Shown here one piece after another: positions 10,101 through 17,095 of a DNA stretch of 64,000 nt (position 1 is the stretch's first letter; every line of letters starts with the position of its first letter). Source of the DNA: an uncultured Lachnospiraceae bacterium (GTDB lineage Bacteria; Bacillota; Clostridia; Lachnospirales; Lachnospiraceae); the NCBI GenBank assembly GCA_902476265.1, contig CABSCP010000012.1:26919-90918 (forward strand), in the 5' to 3' direction. The notes below the pieces were generated by a model. The model saw only the letters and a list, made by a program, of their open reading frames with translations. It was not told where the DNA came from and did no database searches. The position numbers were made by a program, and so were the translations under genes.

Positions 10101-10286
10101 CCTGCCGGCCCAGTTCTCTCCGATTTTCATGACGTTCCAGCCCTCAAAGCAGTCCGGCACCTCCGGATTCACAACGCCCTGGGTATCCTCCGCCGCCAAA
10201 AACTTTTCTATTGCGGTCACATCCCGGTATCGGTATTCCTCCAGTTCGCGGGTGCGCCCCTCCAGTTTTCTGTCTGTAAAAAACAT
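7149..10286 (-). CDS. Alpha-mannosidase, glycoside hydrolase family 38
   Basis: Cytoplasmic retaining exo-alpha-mannosidase acting on alpha-linked mannose residues of imported glycans. After an N-terminal beta region of about 240 residues come the zinc-binding motif GHTHIDIAW, the catalytic nucleophile Asp360 in LWLPDVFGYSWALP, the helical domain, and a long C-terminal beta-sandwich region. Length (1046 residues) fits bacterial GH38 enzymes. No signal peptide is visible. A TTG two codons upstream sits directly against the ribosome-binding site, while the ATG at 10286 has AGGAGG at 7 nt, so the ATG is used. With the YesMN pair and the Lpl-type importer it forms a mannoside or N-glycan utilisation locus (inference). 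Confidence 0.95.
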   Translation of the reverse strand: MFFTDRKLEGRTRELEEYRYRDVTAIEKFLAAEDTQGVVNPEVPDCFEGWNVMKIGENWAGRDKYLWLHTEVEIPAEWKGRRAVGVFDFGFTGAGNNSGFESLLYIDGEPYQGVDVNHKEVFFKESMYGRKLSLTFRLWSGLEGGGLPKEMEHKLKRAKFGWLDEKTDDLYYMSDMVLKTVAQLSENDPVKHDLLANLDRAMHCIDWSYPGSETFYESVAQADDMLNEKIDAMGKRSDINVYAVGHTHIDIAWLWRLKNTREKCSRSFSTVMRMMEMFPEYIFLQTQPQLYEYVKEDFPELYEQIRERIAQGRWEADGAMWVEADCNLTSGESLTRQILIGSKFIKEEFDKEVEYLWLPDVFGYSWALPQILKKSGIDMFMTTKISWNQYNRMPHDTFYWKGIDGSEVLTHFITTPEPDSPADSWFYTYNGNLLPRTVKGVWDSYSEKDMNKDLLISYGFGDGGGGVNRDMLEQRRRLDRIPGLPNVKTCTAGEYFRKLKENVKNTDQFVNVWDGELYLEYHRGTYTSHAHNKRMNRKMELLYREAEWLTVMRALAAGGDLSLAQQEELTKGWKHILTDQFHDIIPGSSIFEVYEDSKKDYEWIAGIGEAVEQTFFEDVQKPEKGRYTVINSNGFMMDGPVLLEGAKGSAYLKDGTKLDSQETEKGLLVHAKAVPSMGRLEIWVKEEENGAAKPFTVSGDGHVLETPFYVMSLNDYGQITRLYDKEFEREVLPKGQRANVLQVFEDKPMGNDAWDIDIFYQQKMREITDLCAYEVVEEGPVRLKIRMKWHYMNSAVSQDMILYAADRRIDFETEVDYHERHQLLKAAFPVDIRTTYGTFDVQYGNVRRPNHWNTSWDQAKFETVAHRFADLSEYGYGVSLLNDCKYGHDVKDNVLRITLIKTATSPDHSQDQGMHYFTYSLLPHGGSFVEGRTVQEACALNQPMHAVEGRLNLPFESFLSFDRESVELDAVKKTEDGKYIAVRFHDFTGGTNRITVTPGFTWEAYCESDLRERPLTEWKKEGPVTVTVKPYEIITLLFAPLRDGE

Positions 10287-10345
10287 CTGCAATCCTCCTG
10301 ATGAAAGGTAATTTTTTTGGTTGAATGGGCAATGCCCTTCTGACG

Positions 10346-10374
10346 GTATTATCCTATCCTATTTCCTGCTTCAA
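10346..10374 (-). promoter_or_regulatory. Candidate promoter of the alpha-mannosidase gene
   Basis: On the minus strand TTGAAG (10374-10369) and TAATAC (10351-10346) are separated by 17 bp, about 60 nt upstream of the start codon. A GGGC-AAT-GCCC palindrome lies between promoter and gene (10328-10338) and could be an operator. Confidence 0.4.
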
Positions 10375-10410
10375 AACAACATATAAAATTCTATATTTAA
10401 TGTAAAAAAA

Positions 10411-13227
10411 TCAGTTCTCATCGTTCCATTCTTTTTTGCCCGGACGCACCTGCTCCACCATTTCCGTCAGTTCTTCCGGCAGATGATCGAACAGATAATT
10501 CTTTCCGCTTCCATGAGACTCTTCTCTTTGGGAATCCTCTCCCTGTTTTTTCTCCCAGGTTTCCCGAATCTGTTTCTGCGTCAGTTCCACCTCATCCCAC
10601 AGTTCTCTGGCGGACATCCGCCGGGCGCCCTGCCCATAGATAATGACCTGCTCCAGGGCATCCGAAGTGGCCACCGTGACGGTGGCTTTATGGCCGATTT
10701 TATGCACGGTCTTTTCAATATACTGGTCTGCCGTTTCCGCTTCTTTCGTAAATACCACATGGATGTTGTGGTATTTCTGCACGCTGCCCTGACCGCCCTC
10801 CACCCGATAGGCGTCAAAGACCAGAATCAGGGTACAGCGGTGAAATCCCTGGTAATTGCAGAGTACATCCATCAGCTTATTCCGTGCGCTCTCAATATTG
10901 ACTTTTGACAGTTCCCGCAGATCCTCCCAGGCGAAAATGATATTATAGCCATCCACCAGAAGATATTCTTCCGCCGGTTTTGCATCCGACTTCTGTACAT
11001 ATGCTTTTTCTGTCGTGGAGGTTTTTCCGAAGGTCCGGGATACAGCGCCCTGATTCCGCTTTTTATAGCCGTTTTTTTCCCGTTTCACCGTTCCGTAGGT
11101 GCGGTTAAAAATCTCTTCCAGCTCTTCCTCGCTCACGCTTTCGGGAAGGGCCCCCTCTCGGCGGGATGCCGGCTGTTTTTCCGTCCCCTCTGTTTGAACG
11201 GTTTCTTCCTCTTTTTCCGGTTTCAGGCAGCTTTCCAGATGCATATACCGTGCTGCCTGATCCCAGGGGACCACAAAACCCGCGCCGTGGGCACAGAATA
11301 CGGAGCCTGAGGGGTTTTCCGTATCCCCTTCCGGATCATAACCTGCAAGCGCGAGCACCTCTTCCGGATTGTGGCATGGTTCATATCCTCTCAGCGTACA
11401 GGCCAGCCTTCCCCGTCCCTTTGTGTACGCCGTCACCTCCCGCTGATAGCCCCTCATGTTCACCACCGGCGCGCTGCCGGTCAGGACAGAAAATTCCCCT
11501 TCCTGCCGGGGTGTATCGAAACGGCCCTTCATCCGTTGAATATCGGTCATGGCCCGGCCCATATTTCCCGCGGGCACTTCCAGCCGGAAATCATAGACCG
11601 GTTCCAAAATCACTCCTTTCGCCTGCATGAGGCCCTGGCGCAGGGCCCGGTAAGTAGCCTGCCTGAAATCCCCGCCCTCCGTATGTTTGATATGGGCCCG
11701 TCCCGTCAAAAGGGTGATTTTCATATCCGTGATTTCCGCGCCGATGAGCACGCCTTTGTGCTTTTTCTCCTCCAGATGCGTCAGCACCAGGCGCTGCCAG
11801 TTTTTATCGAGCACGTCTTCGCTGCAGGAGGAGGCAAACTGCAGCCCCGCCCCCCGTTCCAGAGGCTCCAGACAAAGATGCACTTCCGCATAATGGCGCA
11901 GCGGTTCAAAATGCCCCACACCCTCCACTCTATTTTCTATGGTCTCCCGGTAAACGATGCTGCCCTCTCCAAATTCCGCCCATACGCCGAAACGCTCCCG
12001 GATCTGGTGCTTTAACACTTCCATCTGCACCTCTCCCATGACCTGCGCATGGATCTCCCCGGAATTTTCCTCCCAGACAACGGAAAGCTCCGGCTCTTCC
12101 TCTTCCAGCTGCTTCAGTTTTAAAAACATGCCATGTACGTCACAGTCTTCCGGCAGCCCGATCCGGTAAGTCAGGACAGGTTCCAGCACCGGCAGCACAG
12201 GTTCGGTTTCCGTCCCCAGCCCCTGCCCGGCAAACGTCTTTGTCAGCCCTGTCACGGCGCAGATGCTGCCCGCCTCTGCCTCCGGCACACTGCGATAACC
12301 GTCCCCCGAATAAATCCTCACCTGATCTGCCTTTTCCTCCCAGACTTCTTCCCCGCCGCTCTCTTCCCGGCGGTTGGACAAAAGCATTTTCACTTTCAGG
12401 CTGCCTCCGGTGATCTTCATATGGGTCAGTCGGTTTCCCTGCTCATCCCGGGTGATTTTAAAAATCCTCGCCCCGAAACGATCCGGGTATTCTTTCGGCT
12501 TCATCAAAGTGCGCAGCCCCCATAGCAGTTCGTCCACACCGAAAAGCTTTAATGCCGATCCGAAAAAGCAGGGGAAAACCTTCCTCTCCCTCACCAGTTC
12601 GGCAACCTCTTCCATGCCGACGGGTTCCCCCTCCAGATACCGTTCCAGAAGCGCGTCTTCACACATGGCAATGTTTTCCCAGAAATCTGCCGGAAAATCC
12701 GGCTGTTTGCCGCCTTCCTCTTTGGCATCGGAAAAAAGCACACACCCCTCATCCAGACGGGACTGCAGTTCCTTCATGAGCCGCTCCGTTTCAGTCCCCT
12801 CCTGATCCATCTTGTTGACGAACAAAAAAGTGGGGATCCGGTATCGCTTCAACAGCCGCCACAGCGTTTCCACATGCCCCTGCACGCCGTCCGCACCGCT
12901 GATCACCACCACGGCATAGTCCAGCACCTGCAGCGTCCGTTCCATTTCCGCGGAAAAATCCACGTGTCCCGGCGTATCCAGAAGGGTCACTTCATAATCG
13001 CCCAGCGCAATACAGGCCTGTTTGGAAAAAATAGTGATTCCCCTGGCCCGTTCCATTTCATCCGTATCCAGAAACGCATCCTGATGATCCACTCTGCCCA
13101 GTTTCCTGATGCTCCCGGTTTTATATAAAAGGCTCTCCGCCAGGGTGGTTTTCCCCGCGTCTACATGGGCCAGCAGACCCATGCAAATATGTTTTACCGG
13201 CTTTTTTTCTTCCGCCTGTCCGCCCAT
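10411..13227 (-). CDS. TetM/EF-G-like translation GTPase fused to a Rae1/YacP-type NYN nuclease domain
   Basis: Predicted ribosome-acting protein of 938 residues. Residues 1 to about 640 match the TetM/TetO/EF-G fold: G1 AHVDAGKTT (20-28), DTPGHVDF, NKMD, then the EF-G-like domains. A linker of about 100 residues leads to a C-terminal NYN/PIN domain (about 750-905) with the acidic triad positions LLVDGYNI, LVFDAYR and ATSD plus FTKEAETADQYIEK, closely resembling YacP/Rae1, the ribosome A-site mRNA endonuclease of Bacillus. Fusion proteins of this kind are annotated in clostridial genomes as a translation-factor GTPase family. Tetracycline resistance should not be assumed. GGAGG precedes the ATG by 8-9 nt. 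It stands alone, behind a palindromic promoter region. Confidence 0.85.
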   Translation of the reverse strand: MGGQAEEKKPVKHICMGLLAHVDAGKTTLAESLLYKTGSIRKLGRVDHQDAFLDTDEMERARGITIFSKQACIALGDYEVTLLDTPGHVDFSAEMERTLQVLDYAVVVISGADGVQGHVETLWRLLKRYRIPTFLFVNKMDQEGTETERLMKELQSRLDEGCVLFSDAKEEGGKQPDFPADFWENIAMCEDALLERYLEGEPVGMEEVAELVRERKVFPCFFGSALKLFGVDELLWGLRTLMKPKEYPDRFGARIFKITRDEQGNRLTHMKITGGSLKVKMLLSNRREESGGEEVWEEKADQVRIYSGDGYRSVPEAEAGSICAVTGLTKTFAGQGLGTETEPVLPVLEPVLTYRIGLPEDCDVHGMFLKLKQLEEEEPELSVVWEENSGEIHAQVMGEVQMEVLKHQIRERFGVWAEFGEGSIVYRETIENRVEGVGHFEPLRHYAEVHLCLEPLERGAGLQFASSCSEDVLDKNWQRLVLTHLEEKKHKGVLIGAEITDMKITLLTGRAHIKHTEGGDFRQATYRALRQGLMQAKGVILEPVYDFRLEVPAGNMGRAMTDIQRMKGRFDTPRQEGEFSVLTGSAPVVNMRGYQREVTAYTKGRGRLACTLRGYEPCHNPEEVLALAGYDPEGDTENPSGSVFCAHGAGFVVPWDQAARYMHLESCLKPEKEEETVQTEGTEKQPASRREGALPESVSEEELEEIFNRTYGTVKREKNGYKKRNQGAVSRTFGKTSTTEKAYVQKSDAKPAEEYLLVDGYNIIFAWEDLRELSKVNIESARNKLMDVLCNYQGFHRCTLILVFDAYRVEGGQGSVQKYHNIHVVFTKEAETADQYIEKTVHKIGHKATVTVATSDALEQVIIYGQGARRMSARELWDEVELTQKQIRETWEKKQGEDSQREESHGSGKNYLFDHLPEELTEMVEQVRPGKKEWNDEN

Positions 13228-13250
13228 CTAAAAGGCCTCCTGTCACCAAA

Positions 13251-13270
13251 ATATACTTTTTAAAGTATAT
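13251..13270 (-). promoter_or_regulatory. Perfect palindrome upstream of the GTPase-nuclease gene
   Basis: ATATACTTT and AAAGTATAT form a perfect 9-2-9 inverted repeat starting about 24 nt upstream of the ATG. It contains TATACT, which could serve as a -10 element, so a bound regulator would block transcription. Operator function is inferred from symmetry and position only. Confidence 0.4.
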
Positions 13271-13323
13271 CACAGGAAGAAGCGGCCGTCGAGATGCCGC
13301 TTTCGGATCAGAGACCGATTTCT

Positions 13324-15540
13324 TTACCCGGACGCCGCTTTGCCAAACAAAATCCAAGTGCCCGCAAAGTAGCTGCAAAGAAGCGCTCCTGCAATTGTCA
13401 GCACCAGAAAAACCTGCTGCATCAATTTGAAAATTCCGATATACACGTTAATCTGAACAGAAAAGCCCAAAAATACAAAGCCAAAAAAAGCGGCGGATAG
13501 AATAAGCGCCAGTCCCACCGGTACCCCAAACCATATTCCCAGCTGCTTTAACACAAGCTTTTGGATTTCCTTTTCTTCCACCCCAATGTTTCTCAAAACC
13601 TGAAACCGGTATTTGTATTGATCCGAATCCGATAACTGCTGTAAGGATAAAATGGTAAAACAGATGACAAACAGGATAACCGCGCTGTAGGTGAGTCCGG
13701 TCTGCATGACAAAGATTGCAGCGGATACATCGTTCCTTTCTATAGTCCGGGTTGTGATGGAATGATTTTCCTGTTCTTCTTTTGGCCAATGCTCCTTAAA
13801 AACGGACTCCATCTGTTTTGCAGCCTCATAGGGGACGGGCTTTTGCGTGATGATATACCGGTAAGAATTGGCAGGAAGCAAATTTTCAGCGATTGCATCC
13901 GGCACCACACAGATGATATTTTGAAAATTATACAGATCCTCCCCCAGTTCCTCTGTTCTGGCCGAAACTGCGGCAAGCTGTAAAGTCCCGGCATCCGTAT
14001 GGATGACCTCATGCTCTCCAAGATAAGATTGCATGGATTTTTCCGGCGTAACCGACAGCCATTGCGTGGTGTATTCGTTCTCCGCCAGGGAAATCCGTTC
14101 ATATCCCAGCATTTTCAGCAAATGATTATAGTCGGATAAAGAAATCGCTGTGACCGGATAATCGTATCGTCTATTTTCCCCGGCCTGTCTGGTAAAATCG
14201 GTTTTCTCCAGAAAACAGGTGACAAACGAACATTCCTCACGAATATCGATTCCTTTTTCCTGAAGGAAATCGGATAAAAAGGTATCGTCCCTATGCAAAA
14301 GTCCCTCCGTTGTCTCCTCCCCTGTACACTCAGAAAATATCTGGATATCATAAATAGCCCTTCTTTCCAAAAAGCCCTGTGACCACCCCACAAGGACCGG
14401 GGTTAGAAGGAACAGCCAAACTGACAGCGTTAAGGTTAAACAAATCAACGTCATCGAAAGCGTATTTGTCTGCAGTTTTGACAGAAGCTGCCCAAAAAGG
14501 AAAAGATTTTCCCCCCGATACTTCACTTTTAAAGAACGTTTTCGAAGCGCTGCCAAGCCGTTGGTGAACAGAATAAAGAACAGACTGACAATAAAAACAA
14601 GGCACCAGCACAAAAACACCATATAAAGGTTAAATGCCCCTTTGTCCATTGGCAGCGCATAACAGGTTTTCAAACCGGGCAGCAATCCCACGGTTATCAG
14701 TTCCATGAGACCAATCAGCGCACTGACCACCAGGAGCTTTTCCGGCTTCCTTGGTCTGCTTTTTTGCAGCAGAAGAACATTACATCCCGCCATCAGAAAC
14801 GGGAGGACCATACATGCGCTGCTCCACGCCTTCACTGCCGGTAAAAACTGTGGGGTAAAATAATAGGACAACGTCCGGATTCCATAGATCCCCATCAATC
14901 CATGGACGAACAGATTCACAACAATAACTTTATGTATCCATGCACAGGAAGCATCGGCATCCTCGTTTTTCCTGTCCGCATTCAGCATGTCAATCATTTT
15001 TATTTTTCTGATGGCGCGTACCTGAAACAGGCCGGCCGCCCCGAAGCAAAGTAAGAAAAATACGCCGGTCAGAAATACGGTATCCGGAAAAAGCATAAAG
15101 GAAAATTGAAACGGCTTGTGATACATGTGCAGCAGCATGGCGGTGATCAGCTGGGAAAACACAACGCCCAGCCCAATTCCCATGAAGAGAGCAAGAAGTC
15201 CCATGACCGAAGTTTCCGCAAAAAAAATCCAGGCTGCCGCTGTGGTTTCCATGCCGATTATGCTTTGTATAGCAAACTCTTTTTGACGCTTGCGGATCAT
15301 AAACCGATTGACGTAGCGCACCAGGAATATAAGCAGTGTTGTAATGCCAATAATTACCAGCTTCATTCCGCTGCCCAAAACCTGTATGTCAAATTCTGCT
15401 CCGATTTCCGGTTGATAATATTTACTGGAAATGGAAAGGAATGCATAAAACAGGGAAGTACAGGCTGTGAGCGTAATGATATAGATCAGATAATCTTTGA
15501 CCGACTTTTTCACATTTTTCAGGACCAATTTAACATACAT
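13324..15540 (-). CDS. BceB/FtsX-type ABC transporter permease without adjacent ATPase
   Basis: Membrane protein of 738 residues with the layout of Bce-type peptide-antibiotic transport permeases. An N-terminal membrane segment follows KNVKKSVKDYLIYIITL. Several helices reach to about residue 400, then an extracellular domain spans about 400-600, and the last FtsX-like helices lie at 610-735. BceB proteins sense and detoxify cell-wall peptides such as bacitracin with a BceA ATPase and signal to a BceS kinase. Here neither an ATPase nor a kinase gene lies beside it; the 460 bp upstream contain no gene. It may use an ATPase encoded elsewhere or be a remnant. GGAGGAGG precedes the ATG by about 10 nt. 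Confidence 0.8.
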   Translation of the reverse strand: MYVKLVLKNVKKSVKDYLIYIITLTACTSLFYAFLSISSKYYQPEIGAEFDIQVLGSGMKLVIIGITTLLIFLVRYVNRFMIRKRQKEFAIQSIIGMETTAAAWIFFAETSVMGLLALFMGIGLGVVFSQLITAMLLHMYHKPFQFSFMLFPDTVFLTGVFFLLCFGAAGLFQVRAIRKIKMIDMLNADRKNEDADASCAWIHKVIVVNLFVHGLMGIYGIRTLSYYFTPQFLPAVKAWSSACMVLPFLMAGCNVLLLQKSRPRKPEKLLVVSALIGLMELITVGLLPGLKTCYALPMDKGAFNLYMVFLCWCLVFIVSLFFILFTNGLAALRKRSLKVKYRGENLFLFGQLLSKLQTNTLSMTLICLTLTLSVWLFLLTPVLVGWSQGFLERRAIYDIQIFSECTGEETTEGLLHRDDTFLSDFLQEKGIDIREECSFVTCFLEKTDFTRQAGENRRYDYPVTAISLSDYNHLLKMLGYERISLAENEYTTQWLSVTPEKSMQSYLGEHEVIHTDAGTLQLAAVSARTEELGEDLYNFQNIICVVPDAIAENLLPANSYRYIITQKPVPYEAAKQMESVFKEHWPKEEQENHSITTRTIERNDVSAAIFVMQTGLTYSAVILFVICFTILSLQQLSDSDQYKYRFQVLRNIGVEEKEIQKLVLKQLGIWFGVPVGLALILSAAFFGFVFLGFSVQINVYIGIFKLMQQVFLVLTIAGALLCSYFAGTWILFGKAASG

Positions 15541-15625
15541 CTCTGGCGCCTCCTCCCATCATTCCCACCTTTCTTCCTATTGTAAACGAAAACAAACATC
15601 GTTCGTATCCTGTTTTCTAACAAAG

Positions 15626-15645
15626 TTCTTACAAAAACGTAAGAA
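15626..15645. promoter_or_regulatory. Inverted repeat upstream of the BceB-like gene
   Basis: TTCTTAC and GTAAGAA pair perfectly around AAAAAC, about 85 nt upstream of the permease start. The position fits an operator for a response regulator or repressor. No consensus for BceR was matched. Confidence 0.35.
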
Positions 15646-15749
15646 GTGCAGGGCTGACGTGGCCCTGTAATCGCATCTACCCGTTTCATCAAGCCGCCTC
15701 ATGCCCTTGCGTACTTATTTGTTTTCTCATACATCTCACACACAAACCT

Positions 15750-15783
15750 CAATTTAGTCATTTCTTTCAAAATGACTAAATTG
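15750..15783. repeat. 14-bp perfect inverted repeat, A+T rich
   Basis: CAATTTAGTCATTT and its exact reverse complement are separated by 6 bases. A third partial copy of the outer sequence, TAAATTG, follows at about 15794. It is followed by GGGGG rather than a T-run on the plus strand, so it is not a usual terminator. It may be an operator for a dimeric regulator or the end of a decayed small mobile element. Confidence 0.5.
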
Positions 15784-15921
15784 GGGGCATAATGCTAAAT
15801 TGATATACTCCAAATAAATGAGAAACAGAAAGACGTTATGGAACCGAATACGATTATGTCATCCCCTGTAAAACAGCATTCTTTCAGAATAAACAATATC
15901 CGGCAGCAGAGCTGCCAAATA

Positions 15922-15951
15922 CAAAAAACGGGCGCCCATTCGGGCACCCGT
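15922..15951 (-). terminator. Terminator of the first cold-shock gene
   Basis: ACGGGTGCCC and GGGCGCCCGT (minus strand) form a 10-bp stem with one G-U pair and a 4-nt loop, followed by TTTTTTG. It lies about 50 nt beyond the stop codon. Confidence 0.85.
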
Positions 15952-16002
15952 CAATTCGCTTCTCTAATACGGCTTCATATTATGCAGCCGCGTTCGGAAA
16001 CC

Positions 16003-16215
16003 TTATGCTCTGCAAACGTTAACTGCTCTGAGCTTTCTGGAATCCTTAGGATCGCTTTCGATATCGAAAGTAACTTTCTCGCCTTCTTCCAGAGTCTTGA
16101 AGCCGTCTGTCTGGATTGCGGAGAAATGTACGAATACGTCCTCTCCGTTTGCATCGTTGGTGATGAAACCATATCCTTTGCTGGAATTAAACCATTTTAC
16201 TGTACCGTTATTCAT
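16003..16215 (-). CDS. Cold-shock protein CspA family (copy 1)
   Basis: Small RNA chaperone of 70 residues, a single OB-fold cold-shock domain that binds single-stranded nucleic acid and melts mRNA structure at low temperature. The RNP1-type motif KGYGFI (about residues 13-18) and the RNP2-type motif VFVHFSA (about 27-33) are intact. AGGAGG precedes the ATG. It differs from the copy at 16602 at roughly a dozen positions, and both lie on the same strand with matching leaders and terminators, so they arose by tandem duplication. The C-terminus ends VNVCRA, where copy 2 ends VNVFAA. Confidence 0.95.
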   Translation of the reverse strand: MNNGTVKWFNSSKGYGFITNDANGEDVFVHFSAIQTDGFKTLEEGEKVTFDIESDPKDSRKLRAVNVCRA

Positions 16216-16356
16216 TTTACAGTACCTCCTGATAATTATTTAGATCAATTGGAAATCTTTACCGGTGTGCCATACGGGCCAGGGACCTATTCGTGCTCTG
16301 CCTTTCGAACTCTATCCGTAAAAAAATGACCGTACATACAAGTCATCTGAAGAAAA
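16216..16356 (-). promoter_or_regulatory. Long leader of cold-shock gene copy 1
   Basis: About 140 nt separate the predicted promoter from the ATG. Blocks of this leader, including CGGGCCAGGG on the plus strand, a CCGTAAAAAAATGAC block and AGGAGGTAC at the Shine-Dalgarno site, recur at the same positions upstream of copy 2. Long structured leaders control translation of cold-shock genes in other bacteria, so a thermosensing leader is likely but not shown. Confidence 0.5.
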
Positions 16357-16363
16357 GGAAGAC

Positions 16364-16392
16364 TTATAAAGTACAGCCAGTTCTAAATTCAA
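16364..16392 (-). promoter_or_regulatory. Promoter of cold-shock gene copy 1
   Basis: On the minus strand TTGAAT (16392-16387) and TTATAA (16369-16364) are spaced by exactly 17 bp. The -35 region and the following bases up to CTGGCTGT are identical upstream of copy 2 (around 16966-16990), where the -10 position reads TGCAAG. Confidence 0.6.
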
Positions 16393-16538
16393 ATTGATTC
16401 TTTAGGTATAATAACATTAATCGGCTCATTTGGCAAGACCTTTTTTTATTATTTTTCTCCGCGTTTTTTCTCCGCCAAAACACTCCCTTGTCTAATGAAG
16501 ATAAGCCTTTTGTGCAAATGAGGATCACAGGAAATCTC

Positions 16539-16568
16539 CAAAAAACGGATGCCCTTTCGGACATCCGT
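16539..16568 (-). terminator. Terminator of the second cold-shock gene
   Basis: ACGGATGTCC and GGGCATCCGT (minus strand) pair around GAAA and are followed by TTTTTTGG. It lies about 35 nt past the stop codon and has the same design as the terminator of copy 1. Confidence 0.85.
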
Positions 16569-16601
16569 TTCTCTTATGGACCAGCGGTCCCTTCCTTTTA
16601 G

Positions 16602-16814
16602 TTAAGCTGCGAACACATTGACAGCTCTTAACTTGCTGCTGTTCTTGGGATCGCTTTCGATGTCAAATGTCACCTTCTGCCCCTCATCGAGAGTTTTGAA
16701 ACCATTTGTCATAATCGCTGAGAAGTGAACAAACACGTCCTCTCCGTTCGCATCATTTGTGATAAAGCCGAAGCCTTTGCTGGAATTAAACCATTTTACT
16801 GTACCGCTATTCAT
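16602..16814 (-). CDS. Cold-shock protein CspA family (copy 2)
   Basis: 70-residue cold-shock domain protein, paralogue of the gene at 16003. The RNP motifs KGFGFI and VFVHFSA are intact, and the differences cluster around residues 35-50 and the C-terminus. TAGGAGGTAC precedes the ATG by a few bases. It has its own promoter region and terminator, so the two copies are separate units. The -10 element is poorer than in copy 1, so the two may differ in expression level or temperature response (inference). Confidence 0.95.
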   Translation of the reverse strand: MNSGTVKWFNSSKGFGFITNDANGEDVFVHFSAIMTNGFKTLDEGQKVTFDIESDPKNSSKLRAVNVFAA

Positions 16815-17000
16815 AGTAAGGTACCTCCTAATATTTTTTTGATCAATCAGAAAACTTTACAGGTGTACCACGGGCCAGGGCTCTTTCCATATATTGCCTT
16901 ACATCACGATATCCGTAAAAAAATGACTATACCACAAGCCACTAAGAAGAAAGATGACTTGCAAGCACAGCCAGTTCTAAATTCAAATTGATTATGTCCT
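16815..17000 (-). promoter_or_regulatory. Leader and promoter region of cold-shock gene copy 2
   Basis: This stretch is homologous, block by block, to the leader of copy 1. The -35 element TTGAAT lies at 16986-16981 and the -10 position is TGCAAG. The shared blocks imply selection on RNA structure or on a binding site. Confidence 0.5.
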
Positions 17001-17057
17001 TACTTTACCACACATTCAAATCATTGTCAATTTATTTTCGAAATTTTATTTTCTAGT

Positions 17058-17089
17058 TGCCGCCCGGGCAGAATAGGACCCGGGCGGCA
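17058..17089. terminator. Strong hairpin between cold-shock and pseudo-hydrolase genes
   Basis: TGCCGCCCGGG and CCCGGGCGGCA make an 11-bp perfect stem with a 10-nt loop. On the plus strand GGTTTTTT follows. On the minus strand the hairpin lies just past the stop codon at 17096 but lacks a T-run. It probably ends transcription of the 17096-18622 gene despite the weak tail. Confidence 0.6.
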
Positions 17090-17095
17090 GGTTTT

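Larger units (their letters stand above)
15541..15925. other. Gene-free interval with two inverted repeats
   Basis: No credible gene on either strand. It holds the 5-prime region of the permease gene with a 7-6-7 inverted repeat (15626-15645) and the longer 14-6-14 repeat at 15750-15783. The rest shows no recognisable element. Confidence 0.5.

Noticed and set aside
10411..13227. Tetracycline resistance gene tet(M)
   Set aside because: The GTPase part resembles TetM, but the fused NYN domain and overall divergence mark a separate translation-factor family; resistance is not supported.
13251..13270. Intrinsic terminator
   Set aside because: The palindrome is A+T-rich with a 2-nt centre, which cannot form a normal hairpin loop; an operator is more likely.
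15838..16329. 163-codon plus-strand frame
   Set aside because: Runs through the terminator, the cold-shock gene and its leader in antisense; composition is explained by those.
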